Shown here: piece by piece, positions 46,652 through 56,829 of the stretch | Layout of the letters: each line of letters begins with the position of its first letter | How positions within the stretch are numbered: position 1 is the stretch's first letter | Translations under genes and position numbers: made by a program | NCBI RefSeq assembly: GCF_009498455.1 | Contig: NZ_CP045644.1 | Coordinates: 7,195,001 to 7,259,000, forward strand | Reading direction: 5' to 3' | Source of the DNA: Variovorax paradoxus | GTDB lineage: Bacteria > Pseudomonadota > Gammaproteobacteria > Burkholderiales > Burkholderiaceae_C | Length of the DNA stretch: 64,000 nucleotides | Notes under the pieces: model-generated | The model's input: the letters and a program-made list of their open reading frames with translations, nothing else | Told to the model about the DNA's origin: nothing | Database searches by the model: none

Positions 46652-48385
46652 ATGGCCGCTGCCGAAATTCCCGTTAAAGAAACTACGCAGATCGCCCTTC
46701 CCGGCTTGGCGCGCGCTTTGGTGTCCGCCGGCAAGCTTGCAGCGAAATCGGCCGAAGAGATCTATCAGAAGTCGCTGAGCGGCCGCACCAGCTTCATCGC
46801 CGAATTGACCGGCACCGGCGCCGTCTCTGCAGCAGACCTCGCCCACACCCTGTCGAGCGCTTTCGGCGCCCCATTGCTCGACCTCGACGCCATCGATCAC
46901 CAGCGCCTGCCCAAGGACCTGCTCGATCCGAAGCTCTGCCACGCCTACCGCATCGTCGTTCTCAGCAAGCGCAACAACCGTCTGATCGTCGCCACGGCCG
47001 ACCCGTCGGACCAGCAGGCTGCGGAAAAGATCAAGTTCGCCTCGCAGATGGGCGTCGACTGGGTCATCGCCGAGTACGACAAGCTTTCGCGCATGATCGA
47101 AGCCGCCGCAGCCAGTGCGGCGGAAACGATCAACAGCATCGTCGGCACCGAGTTCGAGTTCGACGATGTCACGGCCGACACGTCGGGCGACGCCAACGAG
47201 CAGGCCATCGCCGAAGTCGAAGACGCACCCGTGGTGCGCTTCCTGCACAAGATGCTGCTCGACGCAGTGAGCATGCGGGCCTCGGACATTCACTTCGAGC
47301 CCTACGAACACCACTACCGGGTCCGTTTCCGCGTAGACGGCGAACTGCGCGAAATCGCCAGCCCGCCCACGGTCATCAAGGACAAGCTCGCCTCGCGCAT
47401 CAAGGTCATTTCCCGGCTCGACATCTCGGAAAAACGCGTGCCGCAAGACGGCCGCATGAAGCTCAAGATCGGTCCCGATCGCGTGATCGACTTCCGCGTG
47501 AGCACGCTGCCCACGCTGTTCGGCGAGAAGATCGTCGTGCGTATCCTGGACCCGAGCAGCGCCCGCATGGGCATCGACGCCCTGGGCTACGACGCCGACG
47601 AGAAAGAACGGCTCCTCCACGCCATCGGCCGCCCGTATGGCATGGTGCTGGTGACCGGCCCCACGGGCTCGGGCAAGACCGTGTCGCTGTACACCTGCCT
47701 GAACCTGCTCAACCAGCCGGGCGTCAACATCGCGACGGCGGAAGATCCGTCGGAAATCAACCTGCCCGGCGTCAACCAGGTCAACGTCAACGAGAAGGCC
47801 GGCCTCACCTTCGCGGCGGCGCTGCGCGCCTTCCTGCGGCAGGATCCCGACATCATCATGGTCGGCGAAATCCGCGACCTCGAAACCGCCGACATCTCGA
47901 TCAAGGCCGCGCAAACCGGCCACTTGGTGCTCTCGACGCTGCACACCAACGACGCGCCGACCACGCTGACGCGCATGCGCAACATGGGCATCGCGCCCTT
48001 CAACATTGCGTCAAGCGTGATCCTGATCACTGCCCAACGCCTTGCGCGCCGGCTGTGCATGCTGTGTCGCGTGCCGATCGACATCCCGCGCGAAGCCCTG
48101 CTTGAAGCCGGCTTCAACGAGGAAGACATCAACGGCACCTGGAAGCCGTACCGCCCGGTCGGCTGTGCCGCCTGCAGCGGCGGCTACAAGGGCCGGGTCG
48201 GCATCTACCAGGTGATGCCGATTACGGAAGCCATCCAGGAAATCATCCTGCGCGATGGCAGCGCACTGGACATCGCGAACCAATCCGAAGCCGAAGGCGT
48301 GCGCTCGCTGCGCCAGTCGGGCCTTCGCAAAGTCATGCAGGGCCTCACTTCGCTCGAAGAAGTCGTGGCCTGCACCAACCTATAA
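46652..48385 (+). CDS. pilB: Type IV pilus extension ATPase PilB
   Basis: A 577-residue GspE/PilB ATPase. Residues 1-165 are the N-terminal MshEN-like domain. Then come VRFLHKMLLDAVSMRASDIH, Walker A GPTGSGKTVSL (about residue 335), the Asp and His boxes, and Walker B RQDPDIIMVGEIRD. A zinc site is formed by CMLC and CAAC with GGYKGRVGIYQVM. It drives pilin polymerisation at the inner membrane. pilC follows 24 bases later. The genes for the pilins and PilMNOPQ are not in the window. Confidence 0.96.
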   Translation: MAAAEIPVKETTQIALPGLARALVSAGKLAAKSAEEIYQKSLSGRTSFIAELTGTGAVSAADLAHTLSSAFGAPLLDLDAIDHQRLPKDLLDPKLCHAYRIVVLSKRNNRLIVATADPSDQQAAEKIKFASQMGVDWVIAEYDKLSRMIEAAAASAAETINSIVGTEFEFDDVTADTSGDANEQAIAEVEDAPVVRFLHKMLLDAVSMRASDIHFEPYEHHYRVRFRVDGELREIASPPTVIKDKLASRIKVISRLDISEKRVPQDGRMKLKIGPDRVIDFRVSTLPTLFGEKIVVRILDPSSARMGIDALGYDADEKERLLHAIGRPYGMVLVTGPTGSGKTVSLYTCLNLLNQPGVNIATAEDPSEINLPGVNQVNVNEKAGLTFAAALRAFLRQDPDIIMVGEIRDLETADISIKAAQTGHLVLSTLHTNDAPTTLTRMRNMGIAPFNIASSVILITAQRLARRLCMLCRVPIDIPREALLEAGFNEEDINGTWKPYRPVGCAACSGGYKGRVGIYQVMPITEAIQEIILRDGSALDIANQSEAEGVRSLRQSGLRKVMQGLTSLEEVVACTNL

Positions 48386-48409
48386 CGAACACACTGAACC
48401 GGAGATCGA

Positions 48410-49639
48410 ATGGCAACAGTGGCATCCTCCCGCTCCCAGGTCACGCACAAGGAATTCGTCTTCGAATGGGAAGGCAAGGACCGCAACGGCAAGCTGGTGC
48501 GCGGCGAGCTTCGCGCCGCCGGGGAGAACCAGGTCCAGGCGGCGCTGCGCCGTCAGGGCGTGCTGGCGTCCAAGATCAAGAAGCGCCGCATGCGCTCGGG
48601 CAAGTCGATCAAGCCCAAGGACATTGCGATCTTCACGCGCCAGCTCGCGACCATGATGAAGGCGGGCGTGCCGCTGCTGCAGTCCTTCGACATCGTGGGG
48701 CGCGGCAACGCAAATCCGAGTGTGGCCAAACTACTGAACGACATCCGTAGCGATGTCGAGACCGGCACCTCGCTGTCGGCCGCGTTCCGCAAGTTTCCGA
48801 AGTACTTCGACAACCTGTATTGCAACCTGGTGGAAGCCGGTGAGGCCGCCGGTATTCTGGAAGACCTGCTCGATCGCCTGGCGACCTACATGGAGAAGAC
48901 CGAGGCGATCAAGTCGAAGATCAAGTCGGCGCTGATGTACCCGACCTCGGTGGTCGTCGTGGCCTTCGTGGTGGTCGCGATCATCATGATCTTCGTGATC
49001 CCTGCGTTCAAGCAGGTGTTCTCCTCCTTCGGTGCCGACCTGCCCGCACCGACGCTGATCGTGATGGCGATCAGCGAGTTTTTTGTTTCCTACTGGTGGC
49101 TGATCTTCGGCGTGCTCGGCGGCGGCATCTACTTCTTTTTGCAAGCCTGGAAGCGCAACGAGCGCGTCCAGAAGGTCATGGACCGCCTGCTGCTGCGCCT
49201 TCCCATCTTCGGTACGCTGATCGAAAAATCCTGCGTGGCCCGCTGGACCCGCACGCTCGCCACCATGTTCGCAGCCGGCGTTCCGCTGGTCGAGGCGCTC
49301 GATTCCGTGGGCGGCGCATCGGGCAACTCGGTGTACGGAGACGCCACCGCCAAGATCCAGCAGGAAGTCTCGACCGGCACCAGCCTGACCACGGCCATGA
49401 CCAACGTCAACCTGTTCCCCTCGATGGTGATCCAGATGACCGCCATCGGCGAGGAATCGGGCTCCATCGATCACATGCTGGGCAAGGCCGCGGACTTCTA
49501 CGAGTCCGAAGTCGACGACATGGTCGCCGGCCTTTCCAGCCTGATGGAGCCCATCATCATCGTGTTCCTCGGCGTCATCATCGGTGGCATCGTGGTGTCG
49601 ATGTACCTGCCCATCTTCAAGCTCGGCCAGGTCGTCTGA
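48410..49639 (+). CDS. pilC: Type IV pilus platform protein PilC
   Basis: A 409-residue inner-membrane protein with two GspF/PilC domains. It begins EFVFEWEGKDRNGKLVRGEL. The first domain has FTRQLATMMKAGVPLLQSFD, the second WTRTLATMFAAGVPLVEALD. Three membrane helices lie near residues 180, 225 and 385. It links PilB to the growing pilus. The stop overlaps the pilD start (TGATG). Confidence 0.96.
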   Translation: MATVASSRSQVTHKEFVFEWEGKDRNGKLVRGELRAAGENQVQAALRRQGVLASKIKKRRMRSGKSIKPKDIAIFTRQLATMMKAGVPLLQSFDIVGRGNANPSVAKLLNDIRSDVETGTSLSAAFRKFPKYFDNLYCNLVEAGEAAGILEDLLDRLATYMEKTEAIKSKIKSALMYPTSVVVVAFVVVAIIMIFVIPAFKQVFSSFGADLPAPTLIVMAISEFFVSYWWLIFGVLGGGIYFFLQAWKRNERVQKVMDRLLLRLPIFGTLIEKSCVARWTRTLATMFAAGVPLVEALDSVGGASGNSVYGDATAKIQQEVSTGTSLTTAMTNVNLFPSMVIQMTAIGEESGSIDHMLGKAADFYESEVDDMVAGLSSLMEPIIIVFLGVIIGGIVVSMYLPIFKLGQVV

Positions 49640-50604
49640 TGCTGGTGTCGCAGGGGTTCGACACCGCGCTCGCCGGTGTGTTGGGGCTATTGGTCGGCAG
49701 CTTCCTGAACGTGGTGATCTACCGCACGCCGATCATGATGTACCGGGGCTGGCTGAGCGATGCGGTCGCCAATCTCATGTCGTCGAAGGACATGCCTTCG
49801 CTGTGGTCGCTGGTCTTCGGCCCGAAGTCGGTGCCGCCTGCGGGCCTCGAAGCGGCGGCCGACAAAGCGGCCGAAGCCCTCGAGAAGCTGCCACCCTTCG
49901 ACCTTTCGCGCCCTGCTTCGCGCTGCGGTGCCTGCGGCCACCGGATCCGCTGGTACCAGAACATCCCCGTGCTGAGCTACCTTCTGCTGCGCGGCCGATG
50001 CGCCAGCTGCAAGACGTCGATCAGCCCGCGCTATCCCCTTGTCGAGCTGATCACCGGCGGGCTGTTCGCCCTGTGCGCGCATCGCTTCGGCATCACCCCG
50101 GCAGGCGCGCTCTGGGCGGCCTTCGGCGCGGTGCTGATCTGCCAGTTCCTCATCGACTTCGACACGCAGTTCCTGCCCGATTCACTGAACTACCCCCTGC
50201 TCTGGCTGGGCCTGATCGGTGCTGCCATGGGCTGGACCGGCGTCGCCCTGAACGCCGCAGTCTGGGGCGCCGTGTTCGGCTACCTGAGCCTGTGGCTTGT
50301 GTACCATGCCTACCGCCTGGCCACAGGCAAGGAAGGCATGGGACATGGGGACTTCAAACTGCTCGCCGCACTGGGCGCCTGGCTCGGCGCCGACTACCTC
50401 ATCGCGATCATCCTCGTGTCGTCGGTGGTGGGCGCCGTGATCGGCCTCGCGCTGCGTTTTGCCGGCAAGCTGGCCCACAAGGACATCCCCATCGCCTTCG
50501 GACCGTTCCTGGCCGGTGCCGGCCTGATCTGCCTCGTGGCCGGTCCCGCGGTCGTGAAGCAATGGATTCCTTTCGCCTTCCCCTTCGGCGCCCTGGCCCT
50601 CTAG
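49639..50604 (+). CDS. pilD: Prepilin peptidase/methyltransferase PilD
   Basis: A 321-residue aspartyl protease of the inner membrane. Family parts are VGSFLNVVIYRTPIMM, two CxxC pairs (CGACGHRI, CASCKTSISPRYPLVE) and the catalytic Asp residues in IDFDTQFLPD and in GMGHGDFKLLAALGAW. It cleaves and methylates type IV prepilins. The cytoplasmic loop before the Cys pairs (about residues 45-90, Ala/Pro/Lys-rich) is longer than in many PilD proteins. The start overlaps pilC. Confidence 0.96.
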   Translation: MLVSQGFDTALAGVLGLLVGSFLNVVIYRTPIMMYRGWLSDAVANLMSSKDMPSLWSLVFGPKSVPPAGLEAAADKAAEALEKLPPFDLSRPASRCGACGHRIRWYQNIPVLSYLLLRGRCASCKTSISPRYPLVELITGGLFALCAHRFGITPAGALWAAFGAVLICQFLIDFDTQFLPDSLNYPLLWLGLIGAAMGWTGVALNAAVWGAVFGYLSLWLVYHAYRLATGKEGMGHGDFKLLAALGAWLGADYLIAIILVSSVVGAVIGLALRFAGKLAHKDIPIAFGPFLAGAGLICLVAGPAVVKQWIPFAFPFGALAL

Positions 50605-50617
50605 GAACAGCAGCGGC

Positions 50618-51229
50618 ATGGCAGTGAAGCGCATCGGCCTGACCGGCGGCATCGGCAGCGGCAAGAGCACGGTCGCATCGCTGCTGTTGGCCGAAGGGGC
50701 GGTGCTCGTCGACACCGATGCCATTGCGCGCAGCATCGCGCAGGCCGGCGGTATCGCGATGCCCGCCCTCGAGTCCGCATTCGGCCCTTCAGTCATTGCC
50801 CCCGACGGCAGCCTCGATCGGGCGGCCATGCGCCAACTGGTGTTCGCCGATGCGGGCGCCAAGGCCCGCCTCGAAGCCATCCTGCATCCGCTGATCGGCA
50901 CCGAGACCCAGCGCCAGGCCGCCGCGGCCGGCGACGATGCCGTTGTCGTGTTCGATGTGCCCCTGCTGGTTGAATCGGGCCGCTGGCGCGCCCTCGTGGA
51001 CCGCGTGCTGGTGGTCGATGCCCGGGAAGAAACGCAGTTGCAGCGCGTCATGACCCGTTCAGGCTGGGCCCCCGAAGCCGTGCGCGCCGTGATCGCCCAA
51101 CAAGCCCCGCGCAAGGCACGCCGGGCCGCCGCCGACGCCGTGATTTACAACGAGTCGTTGACGCTCGGGGAACTGGGCACCGAGGTGCGGGGTCTCTGGA
51201 AGCTGTGGGCCGCGGCCACCACGCGATAA
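50618..51229 (+). CDS. coaE: Dephospho-CoA kinase
   Basis: A 203-residue CoaE, the last enzyme of coenzyme A synthesis. It has P-loop GLTGGIGSGKSTVASLLLAE, DTDAIARSIA, and VFDVPLLVESGRW. It follows pilD by 13 bases, a linkage common in Proteobacteria. In relatives zapD usually comes next; here two acylation-type genes intervene. An AGCCGCC/GGCGGCT stem at 51239-51254 follows the stop. Confidence 0.96.
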   Translation: MAVKRIGLTGGIGSGKSTVASLLLAEGAVLVDTDAIARSIAQAGGIAMPALESAFGPSVIAPDGSLDRAAMRQLVFADAGAKARLEAILHPLIGTETQRQAAAAGDDAVVVFDVPLLVESGRWRALVDRVLVVDAREETQLQRVMTRSGWAPEAVRAVIAQQAPRKARRAAADAVIYNESLTLGELGTEVRGLWKLWAAATTR

Positions 51230-51305
51230 TCGGAGACCAGCCGCCCCGGCGGCTCTATAACGATTACGACAAAAAGGCGCTCGCCACTGCAGTGCCCTCC
51301 CCGAG

Positions 51306-52797
51306 ATGCTTTTCAACTCGTATCCCTTCATTTTTGTCTATTTCCCGCTGGTCCTGATCGGGTTCTTCCTGATCGGCAAACGCAACACCCGCGCTGCCGC
51401 CGGCTTCCTCGGACTGGCCTCGCTGTTCTTTTACGGCTGGTGGAGCGTGCAGGCCCTGCCGCTGCTGCTCGGCTCGATCTGCGTCAACTACTGGTTCGGC
51501 CTGCAGCTGACACCCGCGCCGGGCCGCAACGACCGCAAGCGCAAGACGCTGCTGATCGCCGCGCTGGTGATCAACCTGGGCGTGCTGGCCGTCTTCAAGT
51601 ACGCCAACTTCTTCCTGGAAAACGTCGACGCCGGGCTGGTCGCGGCAGGTATGACGCCCATCGATCTGGTGCACATCGTGCTGCCGATCGGCATCTCGTT
51701 CTACACCTTCACGCAGATCGCCTTCCTGGTCGACTGCTGGCAGGGCAAGGTGCATGAGCGCAGCTTCATCCACTACATGCTGTTCGTCACCTACTTCCCG
51801 CACCTGATCGCGGGTCCGGTGTTGCACCACGCGCAGATGATGCCGCAGTTCAACAGCCCGGCGACCTACAGGTTCAACGCCAGCAACGTGGCGCTCGGGC
51901 TGGGCATCTTCGTCTTCGGCCTGGCCAAGAAGATGCTGATCGCCGACCCGCTCGGGCAGTACGCCGACATGATGTTCAAGGGCGTGCACGAGGGCGTGCT
52001 GCCCTCCCTGTACACCGCGTGGTTCGGTGTGCTGGCCTACACGCTGCAGATCTATTTCGACTTCTCGGGCTACTCCGACATGGCGGTCGGCCTGTCGCTG
52101 TGCCTGGGCGTGCAGCTGCCGCTCAATTTCCGCTCGCCCTACAAGTCGACCAACATGATCGAGTTCTGGCGCCGCTGGCACATCTCGCTGTCGACCTTCC
52201 TGCGCGACTACCTCTACGTGCCGCTCGGCGGCAACCGCAAGGGCCCGGCACGCCGCTACCTCAACCTCTTCCTGACGATGCTGCTTGGCGGCCTGTGGCA
52301 CGGTGCCGCCTGGACCTTCGTGATCTGGGGCGCGCTGCATGGCGCCTACCTGATGGTCAATCACTTCTGGAACGCCAAGGTGCGCCGCGGCAACACCAAG
52401 ACCACCTGGTACGGCCGCGTGATCGGCTGGTTCATCACCTTCCTGTGCGTGATGATCGCCTGGGTCGTGTTCCGCGCCGACAGCATGACGGCTGCCATCG
52501 AGATCTACAAGGGCATGCTCGGCCTGCACGGCGCCCCGTGTCGGCCTTCGGCGAGTTCCGCGTTCCGTTCCGCAAGCCCGAATTCTTCCAGACCATCCTC
52601 GTGGGCCTCGTGATCTGCCTGGCGCTGCCGCCGACGATCACCCTCGACCGCTGGATTCCGAACGTCGCCGGCCTGGCCGGACGACCCGCCTGCAACGCCT
52701 GGCCACATGGGTCACCGGACTGGGCTGCGTCTATCTTTTCGGTCTGTGCGTGTCGAAGTTCGGCAGCTACAGCCCGTTCCTCTATTTCCAGTTCTGA
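51306..52797 (+). pseudogene. MBOAT O-acyltransferase (AlgI-like) with two one-base frameshifts
   Basis: The first frame encodes 410 residues of good MBOAT protein: LFNSYPFIFVYFPLVLIGFF, YFPHLIAGPVLHHAQMMPQF, SFSGYSDMA-like FDFSGYSDMAVGLSLCLG, FWRRWHISLSTFLRDYLYVP and the catalytic His in LLGGLWHGAAW. Near 52534-52540 the sense moves to another frame (VSAFGEFRVPFRKPEFFQTI), and near 52674-52690 to the third (TRLQRLATWVTGLGCVYLFG), ending at a TGA at 52795 with YFQF. Each shift equals one missing base in a G/C run. Restored, the protein would have about 497 residues, normal for AlgI-like enzymes. As written, the product ends early at 52613 and loses the last helices. It may be true decay or an assembly error. 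It would move acyl groups across the inner membrane for the adjacent SGNH protein. Confidence 0.85.
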
Positions 52798-52798
52798 C

Positions 52799-53830
52799 AT
52801 GGAAGACACGAAATCGGCCAAGGTCTGGCTCCGCATCTTCGCCGCCGGCTACCTGGTGTGCTGCGCCCTGCTGGTCGTCAGCCTCTTCACGCCCATTCCG
52901 TACGGCGACCTGACCCGCATCGGTCGCATCTCGGAGCAAGAGTTCGGCTGGCACGTACCGCCTCCGCCGATCCCTGATGCCAACGTCAAGACCTGGCCAA
53001 TCCAGGAATCCGACATCCTGGTGATCGGCGACAGCTTCTCGGTGCGCTACGTCTGGCAATCGGTGCTCGTGGGCGCCGGCTACAAGCTCACCACCACGCA
53101 CTGGGACAACACCGGCCCGCTGTGCGAGGACTTCGCGAGCTGGCTCCAAAAGTCCGGCTTCAAGGGCAAGGTCGTCATCGTCGAAAGCATCGAGCGCCTG
53201 CTCGAAGACCGCATCGAGAAGTCCGCGGCCTGCAAGACGATGAAGCACGCCTTCAAGCCGACCCCGCCGCCCGGTGAGAATCCGTCCAAACCAGCCCCCG
53301 GCTTCCAGCTCAACTGGGACGCCCAGTTGCTCAGCGGCTGGTTCACTTATCACAACACCCGCGCCATCCTGCGCTCCGACAGCTGGACCAACACCCCCGA
53401 GCACTGGGGCCCGCTGATCGACGCGCGCAAGGTGCCCGACGGCTGCAAGCAGTTCAGCCACCGCGCGTGCGACAAGCTGCTGGTGACCGCCGAAGACCGC
53501 GTCAACGCCCCGTTGTCGGTCGAGTCGGCACGCTTCATGAAGCGCTTCGAGAACAGCGCCGCGCCCTACAAGGTGGTATGGATGGTCGTGCCCAACAAGA
53601 GCACGGTCTATTTGCAACAAAACCATGCCGATGCGTTCAGGGCCGAATTCAACCCGCAAAATATCGGGCCGGACCTGTTCGATCTTGCGGAGAAAAACCG
53701 CTTCAAGATGACGGATCTATTTCCCGCGAACGAGACCCACGTCTCGACCCAGGGTTACATTCTTTTCGGCCAGCGTATGCTGGAGGCTGTGCGTGAGGTG
53801 CTGCCGGCACCAATTGCAAAATCGCAATGA
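52799..53830 (+). CDS. SGNH/AlgJ-like membrane-anchored protein, probable O-acyltransferase partner of the MBOAT
   Basis: A 343-residue protein. One membrane helix at residues 10-31 anchors it, leaving the rest periplasmic. SGNH block I is ILVIGDSFSVRYVWQ with Ser79 as likely nucleophile; the C-terminal block is NETHVSTQGYILFG with His314. Usually this block reads DTH or DxxH; here the acidic residue is Glu312. Its start is one base after the MBOAT stop. Pairs of MBOAT and SGNH proteins O-acetylate polysaccharides (AlgI with AlgJ or AlgX). The gene is intact while its MBOAT partner is frameshifted. The larger ORF that contains it upstream is a shadow in the MBOAT gene. Confidence 0.83.
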   Translation: MEDTKSAKVWLRIFAAGYLVCCALLVVSLFTPIPYGDLTRIGRISEQEFGWHVPPPPIPDANVKTWPIQESDILVIGDSFSVRYVWQSVLVGAGYKLTTTHWDNTGPLCEDFASWLQKSGFKGKVVIVESIERLLEDRIEKSAACKTMKHAFKPTPPPGENPSKPAPGFQLNWDAQLLSGWFTYHNTRAILRSDSWTNTPEHWGPLIDARKVPDGCKQFSHRACDKLLVTAEDRVNAPLSVESARFMKRFENSAAPYKVVWMVVPNKSTVYLQQNHADAFRAEFNPQNIGPDLFDLAEKNRFKMTDLFPANETHVSTQGYILFGQRMLEAVREVLPAPIAKSQ

Positions 53831-53860
53831 GCTCGAACCTGATCTGAAAAGCCGATACGC

Positions 53861-54616
53861 GTGATCCTCTACGAGTACCCCTTCAACGAGCGCACCCGCA
53901 CCTACCTGCGGCTGGAGCACCTCTTCCGCCGGCTCGGTGAACTGGTGCCCTCCGAATCGCCGCTGTCCCATCACTACGCCCTGGTCACGATCTTCGAGAT
54001 CATGGACGTGGCCGCGCGAGCCGACCTCAAGGCCGACGTCATGCGCGACCTCGACAAGCACAAGAACGTGTTCAACGGCTACCGGGGCAATCCGGCCATC
54101 GCCGAAGCCGTGCTCGACCAGGTGGTCGGCCAGCTCGAGCGCAACTTCACCACACTGAACGGCGTGGCGGGCAAGGCCGGCCAGGCGCTGACGGAAAACG
54201 AGTGGCTCATGAGCATCCGCAGCCGCGCCGGCATTCCGGGCGGCACCTGCGAGTTCGACCTGCCCGCCTATTTCGCCTGGCAACACCGCCCGGCCGCCAG
54301 CCGTCGCGCCGACCTCGAACGCTGGTCGAACACCCTGTCTCCGCTGGCGTCGTCGATCTACCTGCTGCTCAAGCTGCTGCGCGACGCCGACGTGCCCTAC
54401 AAGGTGATCGCGACCAACGGCCAGTTCCAGCAGAACCTGCCGCAAGGCCGCAGCTTCCAGCTGCTGCGCCTGCGCATCGACCCGAAGCTGGGCCTGATTC
54501 CTGAAATCAGCGGCAACCGCCTCATGGTGTCCGTGCGCCTCATGCGGCACGACAAGGACGATCGCCTCCATCCAAGCTCGGACGACGCGCCTTTCGAGCT
54601 GACTCTCTGCGCATGA
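53861..54616 (+). CDS. zapD: Cell division protein ZapD
   Basis: A 251-residue ZapD (DUF1342), which bundles FtsZ filaments at the division ring. Diagnostic parts are [50 protein letters not shown] and [20 protein letters not shown]. The start is GTG at 53861. The stop overlaps yacG by 4 bases (ATGA). It normally follows coaE. Confidence 0.95.
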   Translation: MILYEYPFNERTRTYLRLEHLFRRLGELVPSESPLSHHYALVTIFEIMDVAARADLKADVMRDLDKHKNVFNGYRGNPAIAEAVLDQVVGQLERNFTTLNGVAGKAGQALTENEWLMSIRSRAGIPGGTCEFDLPAYFAWQHRPAASRRADLERWSNTLSPLASSIYLLLKLLRDADVPYKVIATNGQFQQNLPQGRSFQLLRLRIDPKLGLIPEISGNRLMVSVRLMRHDKDDRLHPSSDDAPFELTLCA

Positions 54617-54822
54617 CCGAGGTGAACGACAAGGGCGAGCGGATCGTCCGTTGCCCCACGTGCGGCGGCGACAGCGTCTATGCGCCGAGCAACAGCTACC
54701 GCCCGTTTTGCAGCGCGCGCTGCAAGGGCATCGACCTGGGCGCCTGGGCCAGCGAAGAGTTCCGGATGCCGACCGAGGCCCCGCCCGACGACGATCCGTT
54801 CGGCGACCCGAAGGTCCAGTAA
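54613..54822 (+). CDS. yacG: DNA gyrase inhibitor YacG, zinc protein
   Basis: A 69-residue protein with CPTCGGDSV and [20 protein letters not shown], the four-Cys zinc site and following helix of YacG. E. coli YacG binds GyrB and inhibits gyrase. The C-terminal 15 residues are acidic and Pro-rich. It is coupled to zapD by overlapping stop and start codons. Confidence 0.95.
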   Translation: MTEVNDKGERIVRCPTCGGDSVYAPSNSYRPFCSARCKGIDLGAWASEEFRMPTEAPPDDDPFGDPKVQ

Positions 54823-54842
54823 CCGCCCCGCCGCGCCGACGA

Positions 54843-56809
54843 CTACTTGCCGCCTGCGTCCTCGTCCAGCAACGCCGGATCCATGTAGGTCGCAAAGCTG
54901 CGCGCATAGCGCGGCCGGAGGTGACCGATGTCCTTGTACGCCGGCGAACCATCGTCCGGCATGCTGCGCAGGCACTGGCCGTCAGTGCACAAGCTGGCGA
55001 ACGGCGCAATCACCTGCGCGCCATTGGCTTCGGCCACCTGCTTCAGCCGCGCATTGAACTGCGCCTGGTCTTCCGGCAACGGGGCCTTGCCTTGCTCGCT
55101 GACGCGCATCCCGCCCAAGCGGCTGCCCTCGATCTGCTTGAGCGGATCGAAATCCATGCCGACCGGGTTGCCGAGCACCAGGTAGACCTTCTTGTGCGCC
55201 GCGGACAGACGCCTCAGCACCTCGCCCAGCGACTGGAGCGCCAGGTCAACGCCGTCGCCGTTCTGGAACGGGTGCACGACCTTCTTGTCGTCGACGAAAT
55301 AGTTCACCGCAGGTCCGACGCCGGTGAAATAGCAGCTCCAGCAGGCCCCGAGCACCACCGAGTCGATTTCCGGTTGGAGCGCCAGATCGAGCACGGCCGC
55401 GCGCCGCGCGTCGCAGGCCGTGTCGGCACCGCTGAACAGGCCCGGCACCGGCGGGCACGATCCCTGGTCGCAAAGTACACCGTGCGGGCCTTGTCGGGCT
55501 GCGTGCGCCCCAGCTCGAGTGCGCGCGGCGCATATTGCTCGACGTGGCTGTCGCCGATCAGCAGCACGTTGTGTTTGCCGTTGCCGGTGCGGTAAACGAA
55601 CTGGCCACCGAGTGCAGATTCCTCGAAGCCCCCGTAGTAGTTGTCTTCGCGCGTCGCATCGGCCACGGCTTGCAGTGCCTGGCTGTCGTGGCGCGGCTGC
55701 GGCATGCCCAGGAACACCAGCACGCCGACCAGCGCCAGCGCCGCGCCGCCGGCGGCCAGCCCGCGCAGCATGCCCTGCGAGAGGTGCAGTTTGACAAAGC
55801 GCTCCACGAAACGGTACGTGACCCAGGCCAGGACGACCGAAGCCACCACCATCGCGATGCGCACCTGCAGCGAGGGCTCGCCGCCCGCGACGATGCGCGC
55901 ATACGAAAGCAGCGGCCAGTGCCACAGGTACAACGGGTAGCTGATGAGGCCGATCCACACCATCACACGGTTCGACAGCAGGTACTTGTTCAGCACGCCG
56001 TTCGGACCTGCGGCGATGCAGCTCACCGCGCCGAGCACCGGCAGCAACGCCCACCAGCCGGGAAACGCCTTGGTGCTGCGCGTCATGAAAAGGCCCAGCA
56101 CGATCAGTCCCAGGCCGACCACCGACTGCACGTGCTTCAGCATCGGCCGCGCATCCGCCGACGTCGACGTCGGCTGGAGGCGCATGACCGCCAGCAGGCC
56201 ACCGGCCATCAGCTCCCACGCGCGCGACAGCGGCGAATAGAACGCCGCGGCGCGGTACGGCTGTACCGTGAGCACGTTGACCAGGAACGAAATGATGGCC
56301 ACCGCCAGCGTCACCCGCAGGATCGGCCAGCGCTTGCGCCAGGCCAGCCCCAGCAGCAGCGGCCAGAAAATGTAGAACTGCTCCTCGATACCCAATGACC
56401 ACAGGTGCAGCAGCGGCTTGGTCTCCGCCGTGGCATCGAAGTACCCCGCTTCACCGAGGAACACCAGGTTGGCGAAGAAAGCGGCCCCGCCGGTGGTCTG
56501 CTTGCCGAGCTGCGAGAACTCGCCGGGCAGCAGCACGTACCAGCCGAACGCCAGCGTGGCGAGCAGCACCAGCACCAGCGCGGGAAAGATGCGCCGAATG
56601 CGTCGCTCGTAGAAGTCGCGGTAGGTGAAGTCGCCCGCCGCAAGGCTCTGGAGAAGGATGGTCGTGATCAGGAAGCCCGAAATCACGAAGAAGACGTCGA
56701 CCCCGATGAAGCCGCCGGGCAGCAGGCTCGGGAAGGCGTGGTACGCCAGCACCGAGCCCACCGCGATGGCGCGCAGGCCGTCAATGTCCGGGCGGTACTT
56801 GGGATGCAT
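54843..56809 (-). pseudogene. OafA-type acyltransferase with SGNH tail, one frameshift (copy 1)
   Basis: The N-terminal frame starts MHPKYRPDIDGLRAIAVGSV and encodes an Acyl_transf_3 domain of about ten membrane helices (LHLWSLGIEEQFYIFWPLLL), then a linker and the SGNH Ser motif LLIGDSHVEQYAPR. After VYFAT, near 55466, one base is missing from a C-run (minus strand ACC-AG, expected ACC-CAG). The true sense continues in the next frame as QGSCPPVPGL through YKDIGHLRPRYA (DxxH) to the stop at 54843. Restored length would be about 655 residues, the same as the intact copy next to it. As written the product lacks the SGNH His. The protein would O-acetylate a surface polysaccharide or lipid-linked sugar. 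Confidence 0.87.
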
Positions 56810-56829
56810 CGTCGGTCCGGCGGGCTCGC

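Noticed and set aside
52530..52690. Programmed ribosomal frameshifting in the MBOAT gene
   Set aside because: No slippery heptamer with downstream structure is seen, two separate shifts would be needed, and the family is not known for recoding. Mutation or assembly error is simpler.
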